From the NCBI RefSeq assembly GCF_013204845.1, contig NZ_JABMKY010000003.1, positions 461,907 to 525,906 of the forward strand: a DNA stretch of 64,000 bases, written 5' to 3'. This document shows positions 41,633-50,618 of this stretch, in pieces (position 1 is the first letter of the stretch; each line of letters begins with the position of its first letter). Position numbers and translations under genes: made by a program. The notes below the pieces were generated by a model. That model worked only from the letters and a program-made list of their open reading frames with translations. It was not told the DNA's origin and did no database searches. The DNA is from Paenibacillus qinlingensis. Its GTDB lineage: Bacteria > Bacillota > Bacilli > Paenibacillales > NBRC-103111.

Positions 41633-42178
41633 ATGAGTGATCATAACAATCACAATGAAGAACAGCATGGGAAGAAACCCGGGACCAAACGCGAAATGTC
41701 TCGTCGACAATTTCTTTCTTATACCCTTGGTGGCGCTGGTGGATTCATGGGGGCCGGAATTATCATACCGATGATTCGGTTTGCGGTCGATCCAGTCCTT
41801 CAGCCCAAAGCAGCATCGGACTGGGTTAAAGTTGTCGAAGAAAGTAAAATTACGAATGTTCCACAAGCGTTTACGTTCCAAGTCCATCAGGTAGATGGCT
41901 GGTACGAAAGTGATGCTGAACTCGTAGCATGGATTTCCAAAGACAGTAAAGGTGCTCTCTTTGCGTTAAATCCAACGTGTAAGCACTTAGGTTGTACAGT
42001 CAACTGGAACGATAACCCTGCTTACAAAGATCAGTATTTCTGTCCATGTCATGGTGCGCATTATACGCAAGACGGCAAGAACCTTGCAGTAGCACCTAAA
42101 CCGCTAGACGAATACACAACAAAAGTAGAGAATGGTTTCGTGTATGTTGGACAACTGCATGCTAACACTAGAGTATAA
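41633..42178 (+). CDS. qcrA: Menaquinol:cytochrome c reductase, Rieske iron-sulfur subunit
   Basis: QcrA passes electrons from menaquinol to the cytochrome c part of QcrC. The 181-residue product has a twin-arginine-like N-terminus (MSRRQFLSYTLGGAGGFMG) and one membrane anchor. The 2Fe-2S Rieske motifs are CKHLGC and CPCHGAHY. ATG 41633 is 11 bases after TAGGAGGG (41614-41621). The three qcr genes are adjacent and encode the b6c-type complex found in Bacilli. Confidence 0.96.
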   Translation: MSDHNNHNEEQHGKKPGTKREMSRRQFLSYTLGGAGGFMGAGIIIPMIRFAVDPVLQPKAASDWVKVVEESKITNVPQAFTFQVHQVDGWYESDAELVAWISKDSKGALFALNPTCKHLGCTVNWNDNPAYKDQYFCPCHGAHYTQDGKNLAVAPKPLDEYTTKVENGFVYVGQLHANTRV

Positions 42179-42195
42179 GGGGGCGTCACGATCAG

Positions 42196-42867
42196 ATGTT
42201 TAAAAACGTATACAACTGGATTGACGAACGTCTTGATATTACGCCTATGTGGAGAGATGTAGCGGATCACGAGGTACCAGAACACGTTAACCCTGCTCAT
42301 CACTTTTCCGCATTCGTCTATTGTTTTGGCGGATTGACGTTTTTCATCACAGTAATCCAAATCTTGTCAGGTATGTTCCTAACGATGTACTACACACCTG
42401 ATATTATCAATGCGTATGCAAGTGTTGATTACCTACAACATAAAGTAGCTTTCGGTGTTATCGTCAGAGGTATGCACCACTGGGGAGCTAGTTTAGTTAT
42501 CGTAATGATGTTCCTACATACCCTGCGCGTGTTCTTCACAGGATCTTACAAAGCTCCACGTGAAATGAACTGGGTAGTAGGCATGCTCATTTTCTTCGTT
42601 ATGTTAGGTCTTGGTTTTACGGGATACCTGCTTCCATGGGATAACAAAGCTTACTTTGCTACACAAGTAGGTATGAAAATTGCAGCATCGGTACCATTCG
42701 CTGGACCGTACATTGAAACTTTGCTGCAAGGCGGAAGCATTGTTGGTGCACAAACACTAACACGGTTCTTTGCTATTCATGTGTTCTTCCTGCCTGGCGT
42801 TCTGCTCGCTTTGCTTGCCGGACACTTCTTCATGATTCGCAAACAAGGTATTTCCGGACCGCTATAA
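42196..42867 (+). CDS. qcrB: Menaquinol:cytochrome c reductase, cytochrome b6 subunit
   Basis: The 223-residue subunit is the short, b6-type cytochrome with about four membrane helices. Haem-ligand histidines are seen in the pairs RGMHHWGAS and FFTGSYKAPREMNW-bordered helices, plus late FAIHVFFLPG and LLAGHFFMIRKQG. It lacks the C-terminal half of mitochondrial cytochrome b, which is supplied here by QcrC. Quinone sites lie at the interface with QcrA and QcrC. Confidence 0.96.
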   Translation: MFKNVYNWIDERLDITPMWRDVADHEVPEHVNPAHHFSAFVYCFGGLTFFITVIQILSGMFLTMYYTPDIINAYASVDYLQHKVAFGVIVRGMHHWGASLVIVMMFLHTLRVFFTGSYKAPREMNWVVGMLIFFVMLGLGFTGYLLPWDNKAYFATQVGMKIAASVPFAGPYIETLLQGGSIVGAQTLTRFFAIHVFFLPGVLLALLAGHFFMIRKQGISGPL

Positions 42868-42887
42868 TTTAGGGAGGGGCGAATAGC

Positions 42888-43778
42888 GTGGCGCATGGTC
42901 ATAAGTCTGATGAAAAAATCGTTTACGTAGGGGATTCCCGCGTAATTAAGAAAACGCAAGAACAACGACTCATTCCTAGAGATTACTCTGCTTACCCAGG
43001 TAAATCAGAAGCCTTCATTCCAAACTTCTTGTTGAAAGAGTGGATGGTTGGTGTCGTTGTCTTGGTCGGTATGCTAGTTTTAGTAATGTCCGACCCAGCT
43101 CCGTTAGGTTATCCTGCGGATCCGAAGAATACGGCATTTATTCCGATGCCAGACTGGTACTTCTTGTTCATGTATCAATTGCTGAAGTATCCATACACAT
43201 CGGGTGATTACGTAGTTCTTGGAGCGGTTGTAGTACCAGGTTTACTTTTTGGTGGTCTATTGCTAGCTCCATTCTTGGATACTGGCAAAGAACGTCGCTT
43301 CTATAGAAGACCAATTGCTTCAAGTCTTATGATTTTATCTTTGATTGCTTGTACATACCTAACGTACACGTCTTGGTCACATTACCAAGTAGAGCTTAAA
43401 GAGAAAAACATCATTCCAGAGCACATCAAGCGTGAAGAAGAAATGCACGCTAACAAAGGTGGCGCAGCTGGTGAGGGTGCGAAGAAAGAAACAAAGAAAG
43501 CAGCTGCAATTGTGGCTGCTGATGATCCAGGTGCTGCGATTTATGCGAAAGCAACTTGCTTAGCATGTCACGGTGCACAGCTTAAAGGAATGCCAGCTTC
43601 TGGTGTACCTGCTTTGTTAGGCACTGGTGATACTCATACGAAGGAAGACATTTTGGGTATTATCAAAAATGGTAAAGGCAACATGCCTGCTATGTACAAA
43701 CCTAACATTGATAAAGGCTTAACGGATGCCGATATTGATAAATTAGCAGATTGGTTATCCAAACAAAAAACTCAATAA
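42888..43778 (+). CDS. qcrC: Menaquinol:cytochrome c reductase, subunit IV/cytochrome c fusion
   Basis: The 296-residue product joins a subunit-IV-like membrane part (three helices, with the PDWYFLFMYQLLKYP quinol-site motif, PEWY-like) to a C-terminal cytochrome c domain. That domain has one haem site, CLACH (near residue 226), and a distal methionine in NMPAM. A Lys/Ala-rich linker separates the two. The start is GTG 42888. This fusion is the Bacillus-type arrangement. Confidence 0.95.
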   Translation: MAHGHKSDEKIVYVGDSRVIKKTQEQRLIPRDYSAYPGKSEAFIPNFLLKEWMVGVVVLVGMLVLVMSDPAPLGYPADPKNTAFIPMPDWYFLFMYQLLKYPYTSGDYVVLGAVVVPGLLFGGLLLAPFLDTGKERRFYRRPIASSLMILSLIACTYLTYTSWSHYQVELKEKNIIPEHIKREEEMHANKGGAAGEGAKKETKKAAAIVAADDPGAAIYAKATCLACHGAQLKGMPASGVPALLGTGDTHTKEDILGIIKNGKGNMPAMYKPNIDKGLTDADIDKLADWLSKQKTQ

Positions 43779-43784
43779 GAACAT

Positions 43785-43816
43785 AACCTGGTCGCGAAAG
43801 TGATCAGGTTTTTTTT
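43785..43816 (+). terminator. Terminator after qcrC
   Basis: Stem AACCTG-TC/GA-CAGGTT (43785-43793, 43802-43810) with T-run. Confidence 0.85.
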
Positions 43817-43868
43817 GAAAATTTTAGACAGTCTACATATCGTACTTGATTCTAAAGGAGGGGCTAAC

Positions 43869-44528
43869 ATGTCCGTTTCCTATTTATGGAGCAGAGACTT
43901 CTTACTTAGTAAGAAGATGCTATGGTTGCTTTTCATAAGCAATTTACTAGGGACCCTATATGGCTATGAGTGGTATTGGCTTCAAATGGTAGACACCGTT
44001 GCAGAGAATCCGATATGGTATGTGTTTTTTGTGCCAGATAGTCCGACTGCAAGTTTGTTTTTCACTCTTTCTGTTGGTTACTTGATTTTGGATCGGTCCT
44101 TCACCAAACCAACGAGTAAGCTGTTTAAGGCTATTCGCAGTTTTGTCGAAGCTTTTGGACTTATCACTTCATTTAAGTATGGGATATGGGCTGTTACGAT
44201 GATATGGGCAGGTGCATGGCAAGGGGCTGCAGTGGGCTGGGATGGATGGATGCTGACGGCGTCTCATTTGGCTATGGCTGTGGAAGCGCTGTTATTTGTT
44301 CATTGGTTTTCGTTTCGCTTGCCTGCTATCGTCATTGTGGCGATCTGGACGTTTTGGAATGATTTCATGGACTATGAAAGAGGGGTCTTCCCAAGGCTCC
44401 AGCGTGAGTTGCATCCCTATTTGGGAACGATTCAATTCTTCACCATATGCTTGAGTATCATAGGAATCTGGATTGCGATCACGTGTCTTATGGTAAGAGA
44501 GAAAAAAATGTTGAAAGCAAACACCTGA
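43869..44528 (+). CDS. ypjA: Membrane protein YpjA (DUF1405-like)
   Basis: The 219-residue product has about six membrane segments and many aromatic residues (TLYGYEWYWLQMV, WAVTMIWAGAWQG), but no motif of known function. B. subtilis ypjA lies at the same place after qcrC. ATG 43869 follows AAAGGAGGGG (43855-43864); the frame extends upstream across the terminator, which is not credible. Unknown function. Confidence 0.75.
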   Translation: MSVSYLWSRDFLLSKKMLWLLFISNLLGTLYGYEWYWLQMVDTVAENPIWYVFFVPDSPTASLFFTLSVGYLILDRSFTKPTSKLFKAIRSFVEAFGLITSFKYGIWAVTMIWAGAWQGAAVGWDGWMLTASHLAMAVEALLFVHWFSFRLPAIVIVAIWTFWNDFMDYERGVFPRLQRELHPYLGTIQFFTICLSIIGIWIAITCLMVREKKMLKANT

Positions 44529-44582
44529 TGGTCTAAAGTGGGACGAACCTCCATATGATGATGGTGAAGGAGGGGATGTCCC

Positions 44583-45461
44583 ATGTTTTTCGATAGAACG
44601 ATAAGAGGGATAGCGGTGACTATCTTACTCGGCCTTGTTCTTTGTTTACTTGCAGCTTGCGGTACCCAACAACAGACTGTCGGACAAGCTAGTAAACCTA
44701 TAGACCCAGTTCAAGTAGAGCGGATATCGTTTTTAAATCAGATTGCCGAAGAAATGTACACATTAACGATGTCTGGACAAGTTGCTGAGGCAAGGAATAA
44801 GCTGATTCAATTATCCGATCAGATTCCGAAGATTTCATTTGAGGGTATTACGTCGATTGAGGGATTGAATGCTTTGACTGCAACAGTAACAGATGCGAAA
44901 CGAGTGTATAACGCGGTCAATTACTCACCAAATGATGGACAAGTAGCTGTTGCCAAAATTCGTCTAGCAACAGATGCGCTTTCACATAAGAACCAGCCAA
45001 TGTGGCTGCAATACTATAAGGTTCTACAAAATGATAGTCAATTGCTAAGTCAACAAGTCAAGGCAAATAAGCAACAAGAGGCAATAGAAGAGTTTGGCAA
45101 GCTATCTCAGCATATCGCAATTATTCATCCTTCATTGATCATTAGCCGAGATCCATCATCGATTGAGAAGTTAGATTCGTTAATCGTCTTCCTTCGAACC
45201 AATGTGAATACGAAACCAATGCCTATAAGACCGCTAGAAGCTGGAATCGTGAATTTGAACCAATTGCTAGATGAAATCTTTATGAAACATAAAGATGCGT
45301 TAGCGTATGTGCCTCTCACGGATCCGAACCATCCGATCATCTGGTCACTGAGTATAGGTGTTATTATTATAGGTGTTTTATCGTATGTCGGATGGCAAAT
45401 GTATCAATCTGGACGCCATATCGTTCCTGTTAGGCAAACAAGGGAAAGCGAAGATAGATAA
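44583..45461 (+). CDS. ypjB: Sporulation-associated lipoprotein YpjB
   Basis: The 292-residue product has a lipobox LAAC (cysteine near residue 26), a long helical middle and a C-terminal membrane segment (about 255-275, IWSLSIGVIIIGVLSYVGW). It corresponds in place and layout to B. subtilis YpjB, a protein made in sporulating cells and of unknown role. Start ATG 44583 behind AAGGAGGGG. A shared hairpin terminator separates it from the convergent yitT-type gene. Confidence 0.75.
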   Translation: MFFDRTIRGIAVTILLGLVLCLLAACGTQQQTVGQASKPIDPVQVERISFLNQIAEEMYTLTMSGQVAEARNKLIQLSDQIPKISFEGITSIEGLNALTATVTDAKRVYNAVNYSPNDGQVAVAKIRLATDALSHKNQPMWLQYYKVLQNDSQLLSQQVKANKQQEAIEEFGKLSQHIAIIHPSLIISRDPSSIEKLDSLIVFLRTNVNTKPMPIRPLEAGIVNLNQLLDEIFMKHKDALAYVPLTDPNHPIIWSLSIGVIIIGVLSYVGWQMYQSGRHIVPVRQTRESEDR

Positions 45462-45508
45462 AAAAGTGGATTAAGCAAGCTCAGGAGAGCTGTTTAATCC
45501 ACTTTTTT
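45461..45508. terminator. Bidirectional terminator between ypjB and the yitT-family gene
   Basis: Stem AAAAAGTGGATTAA/TTTAATCCACTTTTTTT with inner GCTC/GAGC. A-run and T-run on opposite sides allow termination both ways. Confidence 0.88.
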
Positions 45509-45527
45509 TACATTGACGGTAAACCTC

Positions 45528-46400
45528 TCAATTGGTTTTAAAACCCTCACCAATGACCTCATGGACATCTCCAACGATAATGAAAGCGCGTGGATCAACG
45601 GCGTGAATTAACTCTCGTAATTGCCTTGTCTCATGCCGGTAAACGACGCAGTAGACGACTTCCTTCGTGTTACCCGAATAAGCACCACGGGCAGGGAAGA
45701 GTGTTACCCCGCGATCTAGCACTTTGGTGATGGATTCTGCAAGAACACTTGGCTGTTCACTGATTATTGTAAATGCTTTGGCTGCATAAGCGCCCTCAGA
45801 TATGTAGTCAATTATTCGAGATGTAACGAAAACGGCTACAAGTGAATAGAGCACTTTTTCTTTGGGGAGATAAATGAAGGATGAACCAATCACGACGACG
45901 TCAATAATTAAGATGACTTGTCCGACACTCCAGCCTCTTTTTTTATGACCGATGCGTGCTAATATATCAGAACCACCTGTCGTTCCCCCGAATCGGAAAA
46001 CAAGCCCAAGACCCGTGCCTAGCGTAATCCCAGCATATAACGTTGCTAGAAAGTAGTCTTGTGTGGTGTGAAAAGGTACTACCCAACCCGTATGAATGAG
46101 CCATTCCATCACCCAGAGAAAGAACGAAAGACAAATGACACCGAAGATCGTATACAACATGGGACCCTTACCGAAATTACGCCAGCCTAAGTAAAATAAA
46201 GGAATATTAAATACGAGGGTAGAGATGGAGGGAGGAACATTAAGCACGTATTTGAGCAGGAGAGATATACCAGTTAATCCGCCTTCCATGAGCTCATTGG
46301 AAATAACAAAATAATGCAAACCAAACGCATAAATCGCAGTTCCAATAAGGATTCCCAACACATTGAGAAATTGATCTTGGAACCTTTCTTTAAATATCAT
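45528..46400 (-). CDS. ypjC: YitT-family membrane protein (YpjC-like)
   Basis: The 290-residue product, read from the minus strand, has about five to six membrane segments (for example LNVLGILIGTAIYAFGLHYF) and a C-terminal soluble domain (about 205-285) with EVVYCVVYRHETRQLRELI, the DUF2179 type. B. subtilis ypjC has the same place. The reverse ATG has GGAGGAATTC before it. Function unknown; the family is often called a putative membrane transporter or regulator. This is the first minus-strand gene in the window. Confidence 0.8.
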   Translation of the reverse strand: MIFKERFQDQFLNVLGILIGTAIYAFGLHYFVISNELMEGGLTGISLLLKYVLNVPPSISTLVFNIPLFYLGWRNFGKGPMLYTIFGVICLSFFLWVMEWLIHTGWVVPFHTTQDYFLATLYAGITLGTGLGLVFRFGGTTGGSDILARIGHKKRGWSVGQVILIIDVVVIGSSFIYLPKEKVLYSLVAVFVTSRIIDYISEGAYAAKAFTIISEQPSVLAESITKVLDRGVTLFPARGAYSGNTKEVVYCVVYRHETRQLRELIHAVDPRAFIIVGDVHEVIGEGFKTN

Positions 46401-46518
46401 GTGAATTCCTCCATGCCTATTATGCTTGCCTTATCTAACAAAAAATTTGTCAACTTTTCTCGTTTAGTTTAACATAAGGGGGATAACCTTTGTGAAGAGG
46501 ATAGAAAGAAGGATGCCA

Positions 46519-46857
46519 ATGTCAGAACGTACACTAAAAGACCTGCAACAAGAGGTTGATACTTATATTTCCCAGTTCAAGGAAGGATATTTCAGTCCTC
46601 TTTCTATGCTGGCAAGAATGTCTGAAGAAGTTGGTGAATTAGCTCGTGAGGTGAATCATTCTTACGGCGAAAAACCGAAAAAGAGTACAGAAGCGGACAA
46701 TTCAATTGAATTGGAGCTTGGCGATATTTTATTCATTACGATCTGCTTTGCGAATTCACTTGGTATTGATCTGACTGAAGCGCATGACAAAATCATGCAC
46801 AAATTCAATACCCGTGATGCAGGGCGTTGGACTAAAATTAACACCGAAACGAATTGA
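46519..46857 (+). CDS. ypjD: MazG-like nucleotide pyrophosphohydrolase (YpjD)
   Basis: The 112-residue all-alpha protein has the MazG metal site: ARMSEEVGELAREVNH (E-E-x-x-E) and ELELGDILFITICFAN (E-x-x-D). It likely hydrolyses nucleoside triphosphates to the monophosphate and pyrophosphate as house-cleaning; the true substrate is unknown. ATG 46519 lies 6 bases after AAGAAGG (46506-46512). Another ATG (46513) is in frame. Confidence 0.85.
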   Translation: MSERTLKDLQQEVDTYISQFKEGYFSPLSMLARMSEEVGELAREVNHSYGEKPKKSTEADNSIELELGDILFITICFANSLGIDLTEAHDKIMHKFNTRDAGRWTKINTETN

Positions 46858-46921
46858 CCTTCATAAACTAAACCATCCCCATGAGTCGGGAATACCGCTA
46901 ATGGCAAAGGAGGATGGGCAG

Positions 46922-47446
46922 ATGAATGGAGAAAATCAAATACAAAAAGCATACGAATCCATACTTGGGCATGATTTTGAAAAGGCCATTGAATGGTTTG
47001 AAAAAGCAATAGCTGAAGAACCAAACAATGCTGCCTATCATCACAAACTTTCCATTACTTTCGCGAGAAGTAATAAGCTTAACAAAGCGGTGGAACATGC
47101 ATCAAGAGCGATTGATCTTGACCCAGCGAATGAGGCGTTTCGATTTCACTTGCAAGTATTGAATGCACGTGAGCTTGTTGAACAAGCCAGAAGGCAGCTT
47201 ACGAATCAGTCTGCTCATCCGGAGCGCGCTATTTTTCTTTTGAAAGAGGCGATAGTGCTTGATCCGCTAGCGATTGAAGCGTATCTTATTCTAGGTGAAG
47301 CCTTTGCGATGCGAAAGGATTATACCAGAGCCTATCAAACCGTTATGGAGGCTGTACGTCTAGAGCCGCATCATGAGCTTGCTAAGCAACATGCCACGAT
47401 CTACAAGATCAAAATGGATACAGAGATGGGCCCGAAACAAAGATAA
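46922..47446 (+). CDS. TPR-repeat protein
   Basis: The 174-residue product is made of about four tetratricopeptide repeats: EKAIEWFEKAIAEEPNNAAYH, NKAVEHASRAIDLDPANEAF, ERAIFLLKEAIVLDPLAIEAY and TRAYQTVMEAVRLEPHHE. It is probably a soluble protein-binding scaffold. ATG 46922 lies 7 bases after AAAGGAGG (46907-46914). The frame extends upstream into the mazG gene. Function unknown. Confidence 0.8.
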   Translation: MNGENQIQKAYESILGHDFEKAIEWFEKAIAEEPNNAAYHHKLSITFARSNKLNKAVEHASRAIDLDPANEAFRFHLQVLNARELVEQARRQLTNQSAHPERAIFLLKEAIVLDPLAIEAYLILGEAFAMRKDYTRAYQTVMEAVRLEPHHELAKQHATIYKIKMDTEMGPKQR

Positions 47447-47462
47447 AGGAGATCAACACAAT

Positions 47463-48266
47463 ATGGAGCAAAGAATACGTGTAGCAGTTATCGGAGCAAG
47501 TGGAAGAATGGGGCGGGAGGTCGTCAAGACCGTTCTGCGTGAGTCTGATATGGAGTTAGTAGCAGGAGTAAGCCGTACCTCCGGCCCCATCGATCTTGGA
47601 AGAATGGTTGGTATGGATGAATGCGGAGTTCTAATGGGGAACGACATTGAAAAGGTTCTAACCGAATCCAAACCAGATGTGTTAGTTGATTTTACAGGAC
47701 CGCAAACAGCGGTTTCACATACAAATCTTGCAATCCGCTTAGGGATTCGTCCTGTTATGGGAACGACGGGTTTCACCCCTCAAGCTATTGCAGATTTGGA
47801 CATGCTATGCCGAGACAACAATATTGGCGGATTAATTGCACCCAATTTCTCCATTGGGGCTATTCTCATGATGAGATTCGCTGCCCAAGCGTCGAAATAT
47901 TTTCCGCATCTGGAAATTATCGAATATCACGGTGATCAAAAGCTAGATGCTCCATCTGGTACTGCAGTGAAAACTGCTGAGCTCATTTCAGAAGTGCGCG
48001 AAGAAATTAAGCAAGGTAACCCAAAAGAAGAAGAAACAATTGAAGGTTCCCGCGGCGGGTATTACAATGGATTTAGAATACATAGTGTGCGTCTGCCAGG
48101 TGTATTTGCGCAACAAGAAGTTATTATGGCTGAACAAGGTCAAGCGCTTAAAATTCGACATGACTCTTATGATCGTGCAGCCTATATGCCAGGGGTAGCG
48201 ATAGCGATTCGTAAAGTTATGACCTATACCGGAATGATTTATGGTTTTGAGCATTTTATAGATTAG
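47463..48266 (+). CDS. dapB: 4-Hydroxy-tetrahydrodipicolinate reductase
   Basis: DapB reduces HTPA in lysine and meso-diaminopimelate synthesis; in spore formers the pathway also leads to dipicolinate. The 267-residue product begins RVAVIGASGRMGREV (NAD(P) site). It has TGPQTAVSHTNLA, GTTGFT, the catalytic EYHGDQKLDAPSGTA and the C-terminal HDSYDR substrate region. ATG 47463 is behind AAAGGAGAT. Confidence 0.97.
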   Translation: MEQRIRVAVIGASGRMGREVVKTVLRESDMELVAGVSRTSGPIDLGRMVGMDECGVLMGNDIEKVLTESKPDVLVDFTGPQTAVSHTNLAIRLGIRPVMGTTGFTPQAIADLDMLCRDNNIGGLIAPNFSIGAILMMRFAAQASKYFPHLEIIEYHGDQKLDAPSGTAVKTAELISEVREEIKQGNPKEEETIEGSRGGYYNGFRIHSVRLPGVFAQQEVIMAEQGQALKIRHDSYDRAAYMPGVAIAIRKVMTYTGMIYGFEHFID

Positions 48267-48291
48267 AGACGCCTAGGAGAGTGGAAGTCAG

Positions 48292-48711
48292 ATGTTAAGC
48301 ATCGCACTTATTGCCCATGATCGAAAAAAAGATGAGATGGTGAATTTCGTTACGGCTTATGAGCATGTTTTCGAGGGTCACAAACTATATGCAACTGGCA
48401 CGACAGGCACGCGAATCATGGCAAATACCAAGCTGGATATTCATCGATTTATGTCAGGTCCACTTGGGGGAGATCAGCAGATCGGGGCGTTGGTTGCAAA
48501 AAATGAGATGGATTTGATCATCTTCTTGCGTGATCCATTAATGGCTCAACCACACGAGCCTGATATTATCGCTTTGCTTCGTTTGTGTGATGTACAGGGG
48601 ATTCCGTGTGCTACGAACATAGCGACGGCTGAGTTACTTGTAAGAGCTTTGGATCGTGGGGATTTTGCGTGGAGAGAACTCGTACATAAATATAAACCAG
48701 GGATTGAATAA
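48292..48711 (+). CDS. mgsA: Methylglyoxal synthase
   Basis: MgsA converts dihydroxyacetone phosphate to methylglyoxal, a bypass under phosphate limitation. The 139-residue product begins [18 protein letters not shown] and has ATGTTGTRI, the catalytic [12 protein letters not shown] and [14 protein letters not shown]. In B. subtilis it lies next to dapB and the bacillithiol genes too; bacillithiol helps to detoxify methylglyoxal, so the cluster is coherent. Confidence 0.97.
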   Translation: MLSIALIAHDRKKDEMVNFVTAYEHVFEGHKLYATGTTGTRIMANTKLDIHRFMSGPLGGDQQIGALVAKNEMDLIIFLRDPLMAQPHEPDIIALLRLCDVQGIPCATNIATAELLVRALDRGDFAWRELVHKYKPGIE

Positions 48712-48712
48712 G

Positions 48713-49405
48713 ATGAGTGAACAATTAGATATTCTTATATTTGGAGCCCATGCAGACGATGCTGAAATTGGGATGGGTGCAACCATTGCCAAGCATACAC
48801 AGCGTGGACTTCGCGTTGGACTATGTGAATTGACTTATGCCGAAATGTCCTCAAATGGGACAGTGGAAACTAGACTAGAAGAAGCAGCGGAAGCAGCGGA
48901 TATTCTAGGGGTATCAGCCCGCACGAATCTGGGATTACCCGATCGAGGATTATTGGTTACGACAGATCATATCGAACGGATTACGCAAGAAATCAGGAAG
49001 TTTCGTCCACGTATTGTGTTCGCACCGTATTGGCAAGATCGTCACCCGGATCATATTGCATGTTCAACACTCGTTCAGGAAGCTGTTTTTAATGCGAAAC
49101 TGCGTAAATATTTGCCAGACACAGAAGCTGTGAATGTGGAGCAACTACTTTTTTATTTTATAAATGATGTGTATGAGGCTGATGTAATCGTAGATGTGAC
49201 AAATACTTATGATAAAAAAATGGCAGCACTGCGTGCGTACCGGTCACAATTTGTAACGGGTACAGGCACCGTTGCGACGCCACTCAATCAAGGTTATGTC
49301 GAACGTGTAGAAGCTCGTGATCGAGTCATGGGTCAAAAACGTCAACTGACGTACGCGGAAGGGTTCGTTTCCAAACTCCCTTTGGTGATAGAACATTTTG
49401 ATTGA
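48713..49405 (+). CDS. bshB1: Bacillithiol biosynthesis deacetylase BshB1
   Basis: BshB1 deacetylates N-acetylglucosaminyl-malate, the second step of bacillithiol synthesis. The 230-residue product of the LmbE/PIG-L family begins LDILIFGAHADDAEIGMGATI (zinc site with HxxDD), and has PYWQDRHPDHIACS with the catalytic histidine. ATG 48713 nearly touches the mgsA stop. bshA follows 19 bases later. Confidence 0.95.
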   Translation: MSEQLDILIFGAHADDAEIGMGATIAKHTQRGLRVGLCELTYAEMSSNGTVETRLEEAAEAADILGVSARTNLGLPDRGLLVTTDHIERITQEIRKFRPRIVFAPYWQDRHPDHIACSTLVQEAVFNAKLRKYLPDTEAVNVEQLLFYFINDVYEADVIVDVTNTYDKKMAALRAYRSQFVTGTGTVATPLNQGYVERVEARDRVMGQKRQLTYAEGFVSKLPLVIEHFD

Positions 49406-49424
49406 TTGGAAAGAGGTGTGAGAG

Positions 49425-50597
49425 ATGAAAGACAAATTAAAGATTGGTATTACGTGTTACCCAACACTTGGCGGATCAGGTGTAGTAGCGACAGAACTCG
49501 GAAAGCTGTTAGCTGAAAAAGGACACGAGGTTCACTTTATTACGCATAGCATGCCGTTTCGTTTAGGCAAATTTCATAAAAATATTTTTTATCATGAAGT
49601 GGAAGTTAGTCAATATTACGTCTTCCGCTATCCGCCTTATGATCTATCGCTCGCTAGTAAGTTAGCTCAAGTTGCCAAAATGGAGGAGCTTGATTTGCTC
49701 CACGTACATTATGCAATTCCGCATGCTGTTTGTGCCTTGCTTGCAAAGCAAATGGTGGGTTCGAATCTCAAGGTTGTAACGACGCTTCATGGAACAGATA
49801 TCACTGTGCTCGGGCAAGATCAATCGATTTCAGATCTAATCCGTTATGCCATCAATGAAAGTGATGCGGTAACGGCTGTTTCTAAGGATCTCATCAAAGA
49901 AACGCGGGATTTGCTAGCCATTGATCGTGATATTGATTTGACTTATAACTTTGTAGATAAACGGGTGTATTACCCGCGAGATATATCGAAACTAAGAGGC
50001 GAATTCGCAAGACCGGATGAGAAAATCCTTATCCATATCTCTAATTTCCGACCGGTGAAACGCGTGCAGGATGTTGTGGATATTTTTGCGAAAGTGAGTA
50101 AAGAAGTGCCGTCCCGACTCCTATTCGTTGGGGAAGGACCTGACCTTTCGAAAATGATTTCGAAGGTGAAGGAGCTAGGACTCTCAGACAAAGTAACGTT
50201 CTGTGGCAAACAAGATGATGTGGCCCAAGTCATTTCACTTGCAGATGTCATGCTGCTTCCTTCAGAGAAAGAAAGCTTCGGGCTTGTTGCACTTGAAGCA
50301 ATGGCTTGCGCTGTGCCAACGATTGGATCTAATGCAGGTGGTATTCCTGAGTTGATTACTCATGGTGAGACTGGATTTCTAGCCGAAGTCGGTGATACGG
50401 AGCAAATGGCTAATTATGCGATTGAGCTGTTAAAAAATCAAGTGATGTATGAACAAATGGCACAAAATTGTTTGAATCGCGCAAGGTATACGTTCTGTAA
50501 CGATATTACAACGGTTCAATATGAGGAGATTTACTATCGCGTGTTAGGTCGGGAACTTCCGGAATCACATCGCATTGCAGCATCTTCGTGTCAATAA
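49425..50597 (+). CDS. bshA: N-acetyl-alpha-D-glucosaminyl L-malate synthase BshA
   Basis: BshA transfers GlcNAc from UDP-GlcNAc to L-malate, the first step of bacillithiol synthesis. The 390-residue GT4-family product begins GITCYPTLGGSGVVATELGK. It has LHVHYAIPHAVCALLAKQ, TLHGTDITVLG and the GT4 nucleotide-sugar motif PSEKESFGLVALEAMACAVP. The third enzyme, BshC, is not in this window. Confidence 0.96.
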   Translation: MKDKLKIGITCYPTLGGSGVVATELGKLLAEKGHEVHFITHSMPFRLGKFHKNIFYHEVEVSQYYVFRYPPYDLSLASKLAQVAKMEELDLLHVHYAIPHAVCALLAKQMVGSNLKVVTTLHGTDITVLGQDQSISDLIRYAINESDAVTAVSKDLIKETRDLLAIDRDIDLTYNFVDKRVYYPRDISKLRGEFARPDEKILIHISNFRPVKRVQDVVDIFAKVSKEVPSRLLFVGEGPDLSKMISKVKELGLSDKVTFCGKQDDVAQVISLADVMLLPSEKESFGLVALEAMACAVPTIGSNAGGIPELITHGETGFLAEVGDTEQMANYAIELLKNQVMYEQMAQNCLNRARYTFCNDITTVQYEEIYYRVLGRELPESHRIAASSCQ

Positions 50598-50618
50598 GGG
50601 TGCTAACTGGATAGGAGA